64,000 nucleotides of DNA from Symbiodinium natans. Its lineage: Eukaryota; Sar; Dinophyceae; Suessiales; Symbiodiniaceae. The number at the start of each line of letters is the position of its first letter. The first letter of the stretch is position 1. The stretch is from NCBI GenBank assembly GCA_905221605.1, contig CAJNDS010002207.1, forward strand, positions 448,501 through 512,500, read 5' to 3'. Shown piece after piece: positions 44,199-55,477 of the stretch. Both the position numbers and the translations under genes were made by a program. Below the pieces are notes generated by a model, which ran no database searches, was not told the origin of the DNA, and saw nothing but the letters and a program-made list of their open reading frames with translations.

Positions 44199-45572
44199 AG
44201 CATGTTGGCTCCCAGCCTAAGGCGCTCCGGCTTTACGTGCAGCTCTCGGCAGTAATGTGGACCTTTCTGTGAAACCTCCTACCCGCGTAGGGTCTTTAGG
44301 AGTTGCAGGGCTTATGGCATTTGTCAGGTGGCGGCGAGTGAGGATGCTGGGAGAGAGGGTACAGGTGTGGCCTTGGGTGTTGCCAGAACTGAATACAGCC
44401 CAAACCTCTTTACATCTTTCAACTCCCCAGCCTCGCCTGAAGGTCGGAGCAATCTAGGCGAATTGAGAAGGCAGACGGGTTGAACAGGGAGCGAAACTTT
44501 GAATTGGCATGTCTCACATTCAAGCATTGAGTTGAAGATCCCACCGGGATAGGAAAGAAACTGAAATCACCTGGGGTGCCGGGATAGGATGGTCACGGCA
44601 TGGCTGGGGGCTTGGCTCCAGGGGGGGAGGGAGCTTAGATTCCCAGAGAGCTTGGCTCGGGTGCAGAAAGGAGATGTATGAGGCATCTGTCGCCCGCGAA
44701 CATCTCGGTTCAAGCGCAGCATGCAGGGAACATGGTGGCCAATGTCGGAGGTGTAAAGGCCTTTAACACTTCCTGGATCTCACCTACTCTGTGTCATCTA
44801 CACATATCTGCACCTCCCGACTCCCCCTCACCCGGAAAACCCTGCAACCATAAAGCCGGGGCAGCCAACCTTGGTGTATGGTTTAGTGTTCCTTCCCCTG
44901 TCGCGCGTTTGGTTAATGCCTGTGCCCGAAAGCGTTCTGCCGCCGACGCCTCAGCATGCAAGCGGGGTGTGTTTTACATCAGTGTCTTGTTTTCTTTTTT
45001 TCTGGGGGGGGGGGGGGGGGGGGCTTTTTAATTAGGCGGATGCCGGCCAGGGCTTGGGTTTTGAGCTTGACCAAAGAACTCGCTTTCCATGCACATGCTA
45101 TTGCAAGGGCATTCTAACAGTGCACCATACATCATCACAGCGCAGGGAGTTGTGCCTCCATGTGTCTCTCAACCTCCTCTCATCCATCGTCTGCACAATC
45201 CAGGGCAGGAGGGCCCCCAACATGCCCCATCCCTAAACCCAAAATCTGATGCACCAAATGCCCAGATCATTTCGGAGTCGACACCGGGGCCACACAAAGT
45301 TACCATGGCTTTAGGACAAAAGGTCTTCGAGTTTAGTGTGGCGTGTAGGGCTTGATGAAGCTTCATGAAACAGACTTCGGGTTTAACCGATTCGGGATTG
45401 GTGGTTAGCTTGTGTGAGTTGTGGCAGATCTTGTAGTCCGTGGTTGCAAGACACCTCTGTTCTAGCAGCCTTGGCAAGGGACCCATAGCTGTTGCGGCAC
45501 ACAATTGCCTTCAGCTCAAGATGCTACCGCCAGTCTTGACGGGACACCCGCCTGTCTTGTTCACAACACGTG
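44199..45572. other. Gene-free stretch upstream of the serpin
   Basis: No gene supported. It contains a 20-G homopolymer at 45004-45023. Confidence 0.5.
45004..45023. repeat. Poly-G tract (20 G)
   Basis: Uninterrupted G run preceded by a T-rich tract. Confidence 0.95.
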
Positions 45573-46661
45573 ATGTCGCTTGCTGCCACGGTCAACCCAC
45601 TGGGCTTTTCCCTCTTTCGGCTGATGACATCACGGCCTGGGGAGAACGTGCTCATATCCCCGCTGTCAATTTCTGGGTGCCTGTCTATGGTCGCAGCTGG
45701 CTCCACCGAGGGATCCGGAACAGAGAAAGAGCTGATGTCCTTGTTAAACAGCTTGGTGCCCGGATTGCCGGCAGACAGCACCGTGAAGATGGCTAACTCT
45801 GCATGGGTTCGCATGTTGATCCGCCCAGACTATGTGGAGGCCGTGCAGGCGCGGTTTGGTGCTGAGGCCCGTGAGTTGGGGGAGAGCGCGGACCCTACGC
45901 CCATCAACGAGTGGGTGAAGGAGAAGACCTTTGGGCGTATTGGGTCGCTCTTCGACGGTGCGCTGGACCCCCTCACGGTGCTAGTGCTGGTGAACACCGT
46001 TTTTTTCAAGGGCTCATGGGCGAAAGTCTTTGATGTCACGCTTACCAAGAAATCCGAGTTCAAGGGGTTTTCATCATCCCTCCCATGCGACATGATGTAC
46101 CAGAAAGAGAAGAAAGTGGCATACACGGAGAATGGAATCTACCAAGCCGTGCGACTTCCTTACAGTGACAAGAAAACGTGGGCAACCATCGTGCTTCCAA
46201 AGAAAGAGGGTGCAGATGCATTGTCCGATGTGGCTGCTTCCGTAGACAAGACCTGGGCAGCCCTGGAGGGAGAGTTGCGCCCTGAGGAAGTGGAGCTACG
46301 TCTACCTCGCTTTCGCCTCAGTGCAGGTGGGTCGATCAAGGCAGCACTGCAAGAGCTTGGCTTGAAGGAGACCTTTGTCCCGAAGGGTGGCTTCTTGAAG
46401 ATGTCAGACAACCCGGGGGTATGCCTCAGTGAAGTGGTGCACAAGGCGACGCTTGAAGTCAACGAGGAGGGCACTGTTGCAGCTGCAGCTACTGGTGCGG
46501 TGATGACGCTTTGCGGCCTTCCGGCTCCAGCGCTGATTATGAGAATGACAGTCGACCGGCCATTTCTTTTCATACTGAGCGACAACGATGGCACGATTTA
46601 CTTCCTCGGACAGATTGTGATGCCAGAGCTCGCCGGGCTCGAAGCCATACTTAAATTATGA
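45573..46661 (+). CDS. Serpin, intronless, 362 residues
   Basis: Serpins trap proteases through a reactive-centre loop. This single open frame has the family marks in order: NPLGFSLFRLM helix A (8-18), NVLISPLSI (25-33), NTVFFKGSW (141-149), LPRFRLS (244-250), the hinge EVNEEGTVAAAATG (295-308), and the C-terminal signature DRPFLFILSDNDGTIYFLG (328-346). The hinge has the small residues of inhibitory members. Counting from the hinge Gly as P15 puts Cys314 at P1 in MTLCGL, aligned with plant-type LR-x loops. No signal peptide is seen, so a cytosolic clade-B-like or plant-like location is likely. I chose ATG at 45573; a GTG just before it is unlikely. It is the only complete gene here with no intron, which may mean a retrocopy or a transferred gene. 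Confidence 0.92.
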   Translation: MSLAATVNPLGFSLFRLMTSRPGENVLISPLSISGCLSMVAAGSTEGSGTEKELMSLLNSLVPGLPADSTVKMANSAWVRMLIRPDYVEAVQARFGAEARELGESADPTPINEWVKEKTFGRIGSLFDGALDPLTVLVLVNTVFFKGSWAKVFDVTLTKKSEFKGFSSSLPCDMMYQKEKKVAYTENGIYQAVRLPYSDKKTWATIVLPKKEGADALSDVAASVDKTWAALEGELRPEEVELRLPRFRLSAGGSIKAALQELGLKETFVPKGGFLKMSDNPGVCLSEVVHKATLEVNEEGTVAAAATGAVMTLCGLPAPALIMRMTVDRPFLFILSDNDGTIYFLGQIVMPELAGLEAILKL

Positions 46662-49600
46662 GAAGGCCATAGGCCTCATCGCAGCATTCCACGGATGGCT
46701 TCCAGTACAACGATTTCCCGCTGTAGGATAAGCTGGGTTCGATTGCGCAGAGACTCCCGCACGCACAGGTGGGTAAGTTAAGAAAACTGCCTTCTGCTGG
46801 AGAAGCGTCGTCTGGCATGTTCGAGGTGTGAGCGATGAAGCCCAAAACCCATCCCTACACCTTACTGAAGACTCAGCTCAGCAACCTCAGGCTGCAAGCC
46901 TTTCATCTCCTGGACGGCTGCTGGGCCAATGTGTCGCCTGTGCTCCCGCAGGTGCTCCACTTGAGTATGCGTTGCGGGCTCTGGTGGGACTTCTTGCTGC
47001 TGCTGTTGTTGGCGTTGACGACGGGTGTAGGTTTTACGGGAAAGTCTGGGTCGCGTGATTTTGCAAACCAGGATGTGGATTAAGGCTTTCGTACCTTAGA
47101 CCGACTCGTGGGAGACGTCCTGCTGTATTGACGAACCCCGGTGACGGTGGCCCTTAATCTTCCACCCCCACGTGGAGCTCAAGCAAGTACTTGCTAAAGG
47201 CTAATTAACCGAGATCTCAAACGCTGGAGGGGTCGAAGCGATAATCTTCCGGCTCTATTTTGTGAACGATAGAGGGATTTTGACTGCAACAGCTCGACAT
47301 TACAGTGATCTGGCAGTTTGGCAGATGCATCAAAATAATTGTTTGCCTGATTTACGGTCTTTCAAACATGAATATGCGTTTGATAGTAAATACCGAGGGA
47401 GCGGTTCTCCGCAGAGATTCTGGTTGTTGTGAAGAGCAGTCGATCAATGCTGTGGACTACCTTTCATCAGGTTGCCATGGCCACTGTGCAATTGCATTTG
47501 TTTTGCGGCTTGGGTTTTGCGGTATGGTTGGAGGAAGAAGCTGGAGGTCGGGTTCACGTCCCCATGTGCGATGCCACACAGACACACTCGATCGAGATAT
47601 CGAGACAGGTCGACCGAGCCTCCTGATGACGAAAGCCACCCTGGCATGGTTGGCCTTGCATCCCGGATATCCGGATTATGTTGGCTATTTTGTCTTTTGA
47701 GATCAACCAAAGACATTGAGACCCCCAAAGCACGACCTAGCGTTACAAGCAACCGAAGTAGGGGAGCGAAGATATGCAAAACTCAGTACAGCGACAACCG
47801 TAAATCTACAGGTTGAAGAGCGACGACCAGAAGCACACAAGTAGCTACATGTTGAAAACATCAGGCAGCAAACCATAGCAAAAACAACTCATGATGAAAC
47901 CGACAAATTGAAAGCAACCTCACCCGCCGCTCTCCTCCCCCCCTCCCTCCCCATCCCCAACCCCCTCCACTCCCCACCCCACAGCCCCTCCACTTTAGCA
48001 CAGGCAAACAAACTGCCGGGCCGAACAGCGATGACAGGTCTGCTTCTCGATCCGACGCACAGCATAGAGGCGACAGCGCGATGTCGAACGAACACGGAAC
48101 ACTGCAAACCCCTCGCGACAGAAAGCAAATCCCCGCTTTTCCAACATGATTGGGATTGTCAGTGGCATGAGCACGATGGGACCAAGAATCAGAAACCATC
48201 CATGGACCTGGCGGGGACTCGGCATGACGCAAGGGCTTGGTCTTCGCGCCAACGCACAAACAAAACCAAACTTCATAGCACAAATCTGACACAAAACTGA
48301 CCCGTGGTCTTTTTCTGCATGCTCTGCAGGTGCAGCATGCTGAAGTCTCTTTGCTCACTATTTGTTGCATCCCATTCATACCGAGTAGTACCTGTAAGTC
48401 GCTCTTCAGGGCTTGAGGCCCGGCGTCATCGTCATCTGTATTTGTTGCTTCCTGCACATTTCATGATGTTGTGATGATGCACCTGGTGCTGCCGATGTTC
48501 CACATATCTTGTGGCAGCATTTACACATGGCGCGTCGCCCGCCATTCTCCGATCAGGCGATGGTGATGAGCGTATGGAGAAGACGCTGCACAAAGCCAGG
48601 ACAGCAGAATTGGGAGGAAGCTGTGCAGGCACAGTCGTTTGTCACTTGCTTACACATCTCCCCTTAGGCAACCCAACATGCTTTAAGCCTTAGGCTGACA
48701 GTGACGTCACAAACCAAGTCAGATGGTGGCCCATGGAATGAGCACCATGCTTGCTGGCAGGAGCAACCTCAGCAACTCGGAAGCTTGGCCGCAAGCCAGG
48801 ATCATTTAGTTCGATGAATATGTACTTCTACCCTGGTAAAAGTATGTTCCCATGGTAAGTGTGCAGAGGTTGGCACGGGCAGGATTCTGGGCTTAGGCTC
48901 GAGGACATATTGGCCTAGAGGGCTCGCTCGACTTTGTGGTTACTGGCTTGGACTGGGAGAGAACTGAGAGAATGGGTCCTGAATCGTGCGGCTCTTCGCG
49001 GCTTGCATCTACATCAGCCGTTCCTTGCAACCTTCAGTTCAAAACGCCAAGCCGTGCCGGCAAACCCTGGGGCAGGCCTTTGCCCTTATTCCGTGAAACC
49101 CTGCGGAATTTCGAGTCCTTGAAAGAAGAGAAGACTTATGCAAGCACTACACCAACTCCCCAGGAAGACAAGCATGTTGACGAGAAAGAGTGGAAGGAGG
49201 CACGGCCATGTCGACACCTGACTGCTGAGAGGGCTTTGAGAACCGTTTGAAGCTGCATATTCGGGCTTTGCCTCGGGTTTCGCCTCTGTCTTTTGTGGCG
49301 CAGGGCTGCAGTACAGCATGGTCCAAAGGGTCTATAGATTTGACGGGTTGCGCTCCTCGCATGACAGTGCTTACCCTCGTTGAAAAGATACGGACCCGGA
49401 CATCAAAAAGGGTTGCACAGCCCTGTTTTGAGAGGGTTCTCATGTCTCGAAGAAGAAGAAGAAGCTCCCGTCACACGCTTGGCACAGCATGGGTTCAACA
49501 AATGACCTGGAGCGTGCGGTTGTAGAGGTTGTAGGTTTCATGCCTGACCGCCTGAAGACGCATGAACGTGTGCGAGTTAGCCTTCATCTAGCTCGATTAA

Positions 49601-50289
49601 GAGAGGAGCAAATGGGGCATTCTTTGGAGCACAGGCAGCTGTGCTGCAAAAGGCTTGAAGAACGGGAAGCCTGCCAAGGCCATCCAAATACGTACATCCT
49701 TAAGACATCGCCACTGAGGGACAGGACTCGCAGAAACAACTCCCCAACAACAAAGCCGAAAAACATCCCCAGAAACCAGCACATCGCCATAGATCCATAG
49801 ATCGCCTGCAGAGGCGCTGGCGACAGCAGGTTTGGAGTCTAAATCGGAGGAGAAGGTCTACTGGGCAAGGGCCCTGGCCTTTCCCTGCCTCCCCTGACCT
49901 TCTCCCTGGGCTTCTCTGGCTTCCGCGCTCAGGGTACTTGTAGCACGACTGGTCAAATACGTGTGATTTGCAATTACAAGGTTGCAGGCATGCAGGCCCA
50001 CCCTGTCAGCGAGGATGCGAGGGCTTCGGTCATTTCCCGAAGTTCCGAGCAGATGCCTAGAACTCCCAATATCACGCACCAGCACGACACAATCCTACCT
50101 TCATGTCCCTTTCAGCTTTGACGTCTTTTGCTTCAGCAATTCGCCGCACGAAGTCTTGCTTTTGTGATTTGCCCGCTTCTGGGACCGTTGCCACCGTTCC
50201 CACGCAAACATTACCTGGCTGTCTGCCGGTTTCCGTCTCTGAGGTCGAGCATCACGAATCTTGGCTGCGTTTTGACACGTCTAACACAG
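46662..50289. other. Stretch between serpin and channel; no gene proven
   Basis: The channel's N-terminal exons are expected in its distal part. Weak candidates are an open segment at 46828-47058 (two frames both look protein-like) and a polar segment at 49110-49250. Neither can be assigned. Confidence 0.4.
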
Positions 50290-50413
50290 AGGCGCTTCGG
50301 CAACGGTGTACAATTGTTCGGACGACAAGCCTGCGACTGAGGCATTCGAGAGTTTCTTCGCTGTCATCATATTGCTGAACGTCATTGCCATTGGCCTTGA
50401 GATTGACATGAAG
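50290..50413 (+). CDS. Channel exon: S1 helix
   Basis: TEAFESFFAVIILLNVIAIG then LEIDMK. Hydrophobic S1 with the F-x-x-F-F start. The GT donor is at 50414. The left edge was taken after ACACAG. Confidence 0.75.
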
Positions 50414-53400
50414 GTTCGATCTGTTTCCTGCTGCGGCTTCGAAATACACCACGTGGTCGATACTTTGCAGCGGCAGTAAGCCAGATCCGGCATCGTCCTT
50501 GGGCCATGAGTCCCGTAGGTCCCACTGTTTCCCAGTCGTGCAAGTCAGAAATATCTGAAGCGATCTGATTTCTGATGCCCGTGCCAATGTCGCCCACATG
50601 CCAAACAAAGCAAACGAGACGAACCTGCAACCCTATGACGCCACAAAATTTTGTCTGTTCGCCCACTCCTGCAGGAATCAACGCCAGATGTCGTGTGGGT
50701 TGTGGTTGGGCTGCTTGTCTAAAATGAAAACCATGCCAGTCAGTGCAGATTTCCTGAGAGTTAGCAATGGGCTGTTGCGGGCCCACGCTGCTTCTGATGG
50801 GATGCTTTTGTCACAACCAAAGCCTGGCCGGCATACAAGCATGTCTTGCATGTAGCGTGAGTCTGGGGATCATCACCTTGGCAGCGTGTCAGCTTCTTCT
50901 GGATCTCAGAACGATCTTATGGGCCTCACTTCACAGGATGTTGCAACGACCCAACAGAACAGCCTTCAGAACGGAGAACTCTGGACAGCTCACTCAGGAA
51001 CGTCTTCTGCGTCGCTTGACCGCGTTTGGGATGTTTTCCCTTTTCAATTCTACCGGCAGGATGCATGATCCAGGGACTTTTGCTGATTCTTGCCTACTGG
51101 CCCCAGCGTCCTTGTAGCAGGGATCCAGGACACTGATTCTGTGTGAACTGGCTCGATGTCCTGAGAACCAAGTTTAGCAAGTCGACGGCAGGGGGGGGGG
51201 GGGGGGGGGGGGGGGATTGCGAATCAAACCCGCTGCATTGCATGTGCACACAAAAATCTTCGCTTGGTCCAGTTGGGCCACCTTCAGGGCTTCGGGAACA
51301 CGAGGGATGGTAACATGATCCGTAAGGAGCGAAAGCGGAGCGTGTTGCAACTAAGGTCACATGGATTGTGGATCCTGGGATGCACATAGGCCCAACTGGA
51401 CGTCGACGTCGGAGTGCGGGGTTGCAAGGTAGAGTATGTTCGGTATGGTGTGGTCAGATGGTGCCTGGACGATGCCCTGCCGAAGATCGGAATAAGTTTA
51501 CGAGCATAATGGTGAAGGATTAATTGTTCGCATTGCCCATCTATCGAAGGAAGCATTCGTCAAAATCTGGGAGATGCGGCGGCGATACTTCAAGGACAGG
51601 AGGGGTGAAGGGGGGTAGGGGGGTCCAGCACTGAGAGCTGGGGATGCAGAGCGCTGTAAACAGTGCAATGTGGGCCGAATGGCATCCAAACAAGACAACA
51701 CATGGAAACATCCAACAAAGCACCTGGTGGTACCCATCGCGTGACCTTGGCATTTGGCTTTTGGCGGTTTGTTGCAGAGCTCGTTGGCAAGTTACCTGGA
51801 CCCAAACAGCCAGGATTGCTTGAACTATATAGACATGATTTTGGTTGCTGCCGGGCAGCACTGGAGAATGCTAGGCTGGCGCGGCTGTGCTATTTTCGTG
51901 GTTGATGCTCAAAGAATGAGCGTGGCCTCGCAGTTTCTCACTCCTTGGTTGTCGTGCTTTGTCAACTGCATGTCGTTGCAACATTGGGGGGGGGGGGGGC
52001 ACGATCTGCAGATGCAGCGAAACCCTGCCGAATTCCAGACGTTGCATGCTTCTTGCCCAGGTGCTGACAGCCACTCGGCAGCAGTGTCCCCCTGCCCCCA
52101 TGATAGCAAGAGTCTCATCTACCGATTCCCTGGGAGTGCATGCTGGAAACAAGTCACCTCAGTGGCAGCATTGGTGAGTGGTTCAGCGCTTTCACACAGT
52201 TCCAAAACGCTTGTTCTGCGCAAACCCTTGCACAAACGCTCTTGACCTTGAGGTTGCTGACGTCTGGATACTTCCTTATGTGACCGAATCTTGTCTCCAG
52301 TGAGAATATCTGAAGTGGCAACAACACGTTGAGGAGGACAGGTTTCCAAAAAGAGCCCAGCCGCGTCTGCTGCTAGGGTGAAAACAGGTGGCTCTATCCC
52401 TACAGAAGTCCGTGACTCTGAGTCGCGTTATCTCTCTCTCTCTCTATTAATATTGTATGTATATATATATATATATACGTACGTGTGTATGCGAACAAAC
52501 ACGCACGCACGTACATGTATACAAGTCTCTTGGGAATCTTCTCCTTCTGACGCAGCTTGAGGCCTAAGTGGTCGTGTTGAGCCCTTCAGCCCATCTCGAG
52601 CTTCCTGAGGCCCCCCAAAGAATTGGGATTCAGCGCTTGGGAGTTGCGGGATTGGGATTTGGGAAATAGTTGCTACACGTGCGTATGCACCTACAGAGGG
52701 AGAGACAGAGAGGTAGAAACCACAATAACAAACATGAAAAAACAAAAACAAAGTTGGCAAGGGCAAGGATGGAGACTTCAAGGCTTCCGGGGGCCGACTT
52801 CGGAAGAACACACGGCAGACACCCTCACAGTGGATGTGTTGTTCAATCCCCGCAGCCGAACAACTTGCTGAGGACGTGGAGAGCAACCTGGTGGTCTTTC
52901 GAATGCTGCGGCTGATGCGACTCCTGCGGCTGGTGAAGCTGGTGCAAGTCCTCCGTCGCTTCAGGCCGTGGGTATCACCCTTCTCAAGGCCCCTGCTCCC
53001 CCCTTTGAGAAGGAACCACTGCGTTTGTAAACAGTCGGTGGGGTTGTTTCCATCTTTTTGTATTCCCTACTAAGTACTAGTACCCTTGTATAGCTTCTTA
53101 TGGCTCTGATTGCCAGGAACCTGTGGCTGCTGGTGCAGGGCTTCGCAGAGTCCGTCACCACGCTGAACTGGGTCTTCCTGATGCTGCCCGGCTTTGGTTC
53201 CAACATGTCCAACACTAGGCAGTTGGGGACATCAACTTTAGAGTCAATGTGGGAGGCGCATCAGTCAGAATGCCTGTGGTGACCTGTTGGCAGTTGCAGA
53301 TGCCACAGTGGCCTCTCTCCATGTTAGGGCAGGTTTTTTATTCTGCGTATGCGTAAGCGGTCTGGACCAATCGCTCCCATGGCTAGACCATGTATTGTAA

Positions 53401-55324
53401 GGTTGTGCCTCATCATGTACACCTTCGCCGTCTGTATCTTGACCGCACTGCAATGGCTCCACGCCGGGCCCTCCCTGCTCCCTTCAATCGACCCTGCAAC
53501 CCTCTTCACCTCTTCAACAGGAGACCAGCCAGTCCCCAACTTGTCTTTGTGCCAATCAAGAAAACGCAGGCGTAGGCATCCCCGCAGTATAGTCGTTTGG
53601 GTCGCACATGCCCTAACCGTGCCCTAACCCTCAGAGAATTTCTCAGCCCCCCGAACCGTGGAGCCCCGGTTCCTTCCCGAACTCTTCCCAAAGCCCCCCC
53701 CCAAAAGCCGAGGATGTAAACCTCGTGTGTGGCCAGGTCTTCGCCTGGCCGTCGACTGCAAAGGTGTTTTTGCTGACTGGAGCGACTGCGAAGCGTTTTT
53801 TGGTGCGCTGATCGGCAGTTTATTGCTTGTTGAGGAGGTTTGGGGTGCTTTCGGGCGGGGGCACGAGCATTCTGAGGATTCAGGAAGTTGGGCTTGGAGT
53901 TGCAGGTTGTAGAATGCAGCAGAGGACTTGCAATTATTTCAGATGCTGTTGGATGGTGGGTCGCCGGGTGTGCCCTTGTTGCTACTGAGCCTGACATGTG
54001 CCTCGCCTGGATTGTCCAAACGGCCCCCACAACGAAACGTTAAATCCAAAACCCAAAGCTGGAACAGCGATCGGCCCCATGAAGGTACCATCCCGAGGAC
54101 TATGTACACTCTCGTTCAGGTCGTCACGCTGGACCGCCCGTCCCGAGCCACCTCCAGTCCCAGTCCCCCAAGAAATACACAACACGAGGTGCTTGTACTG
54201 AAGACCCTTGTGCTTTCCCCCTTAGACTTTTTTAGAGGCGACATTCGCTCTGTGTCTTGCGCAGGTATGCACGGGTCTTGTGTCAGTAGACATCTTACTC
54301 TCGTTTGACTCGCTATGCAGGAGATGGGCTGTTAGGTTTGTTTGATGCTGGTTTGAGTTGCTAGTCGCAAGTCGCGCCAAGCCCTCCAGCATGTTGTGGC
54401 ATTAACCGTTAACCGCTGTTTTATCTGGCAGCTCAGCGTGCCGAGTGCAGACCACCAACCCCCTCCTGCTTCTTATGACGGAGGGTTATACATGGTACGT
54501 ACACAACTATAAAACTCCCTGACTCTCCACGAACTATGACCGGAATAGGAGTCTTGGAACATGACGGTGGGGCGCCCTCTGGTCGACCGTCAGCCGCTCC
54601 TGTTTCCGGTCCTGCTGCTGCACCCTGCTGCATCTGGCGTTGACTAGCGTTGGGGCGGGGGGGGAGGGGGATGGCGCGGGACTTTCACATAAGAACCTAC
54701 CTACTCCGTCACGCCTCATTGGCATGCCGACTGATAAACCCTCAACGCCACCCCACCACAGCCCAACTGCTGGAGACCCAAGAAAGCAATCTAAGTCGTA
54801 GAAGTTCGTAAGCCGGCCCTTCGGCACCTAGGCCTTAAGATGGCCTCGAGTTAAGGTACATTTTTCTGACCACGTTTGGCCTGCTGAACATCATCGTAGG
54901 CCACATTGTGGCCAACACTTCGCTGTCTCCATGTGTCTGTGTCTCTGTCTGTGTCTCTGCCTGCCGCTGTCTGGGCCGCCCAAAGTACCCAAAAGCTGTG
55001 GTTTCATACTTGGCCTGGAAAGATACCAGATTCTCGACAGGACTGCCGTTTGGTACAGTTTCTGGAGCACAGTGCATGACAGTTTGCGAGACATCGATTT
55101 ACAGGTTGTCGCCGAATCATATGTATGACATGTTTCAGGTACGCTTAGGTCAATAGATCTTGCCCCTCAATACGGTCTTCGACGGAGAACTAGACTGCGG
55201 TTTACGCGTCAGAATGGCATTCAAAATGGTTTCGACGCAAAATTCCCTGTGTGTGTGTGTGTGTGTGCGTGTGCGTGTGCGTGTGCGTGTGCGTGTGCGT
55301 GTGCGTGTGCGTGTGCGTGTGCGT

Positions 55325-55356
<32 letters not shown>

Positions 55357-55409
55357 TGTGTGTGTGTGTGTGTGTGTTGTGTGTGTGTGTGTGTGTGTGG
55401 GTGCGTGGG

Positions 55410-55477
<68 letters not shown>

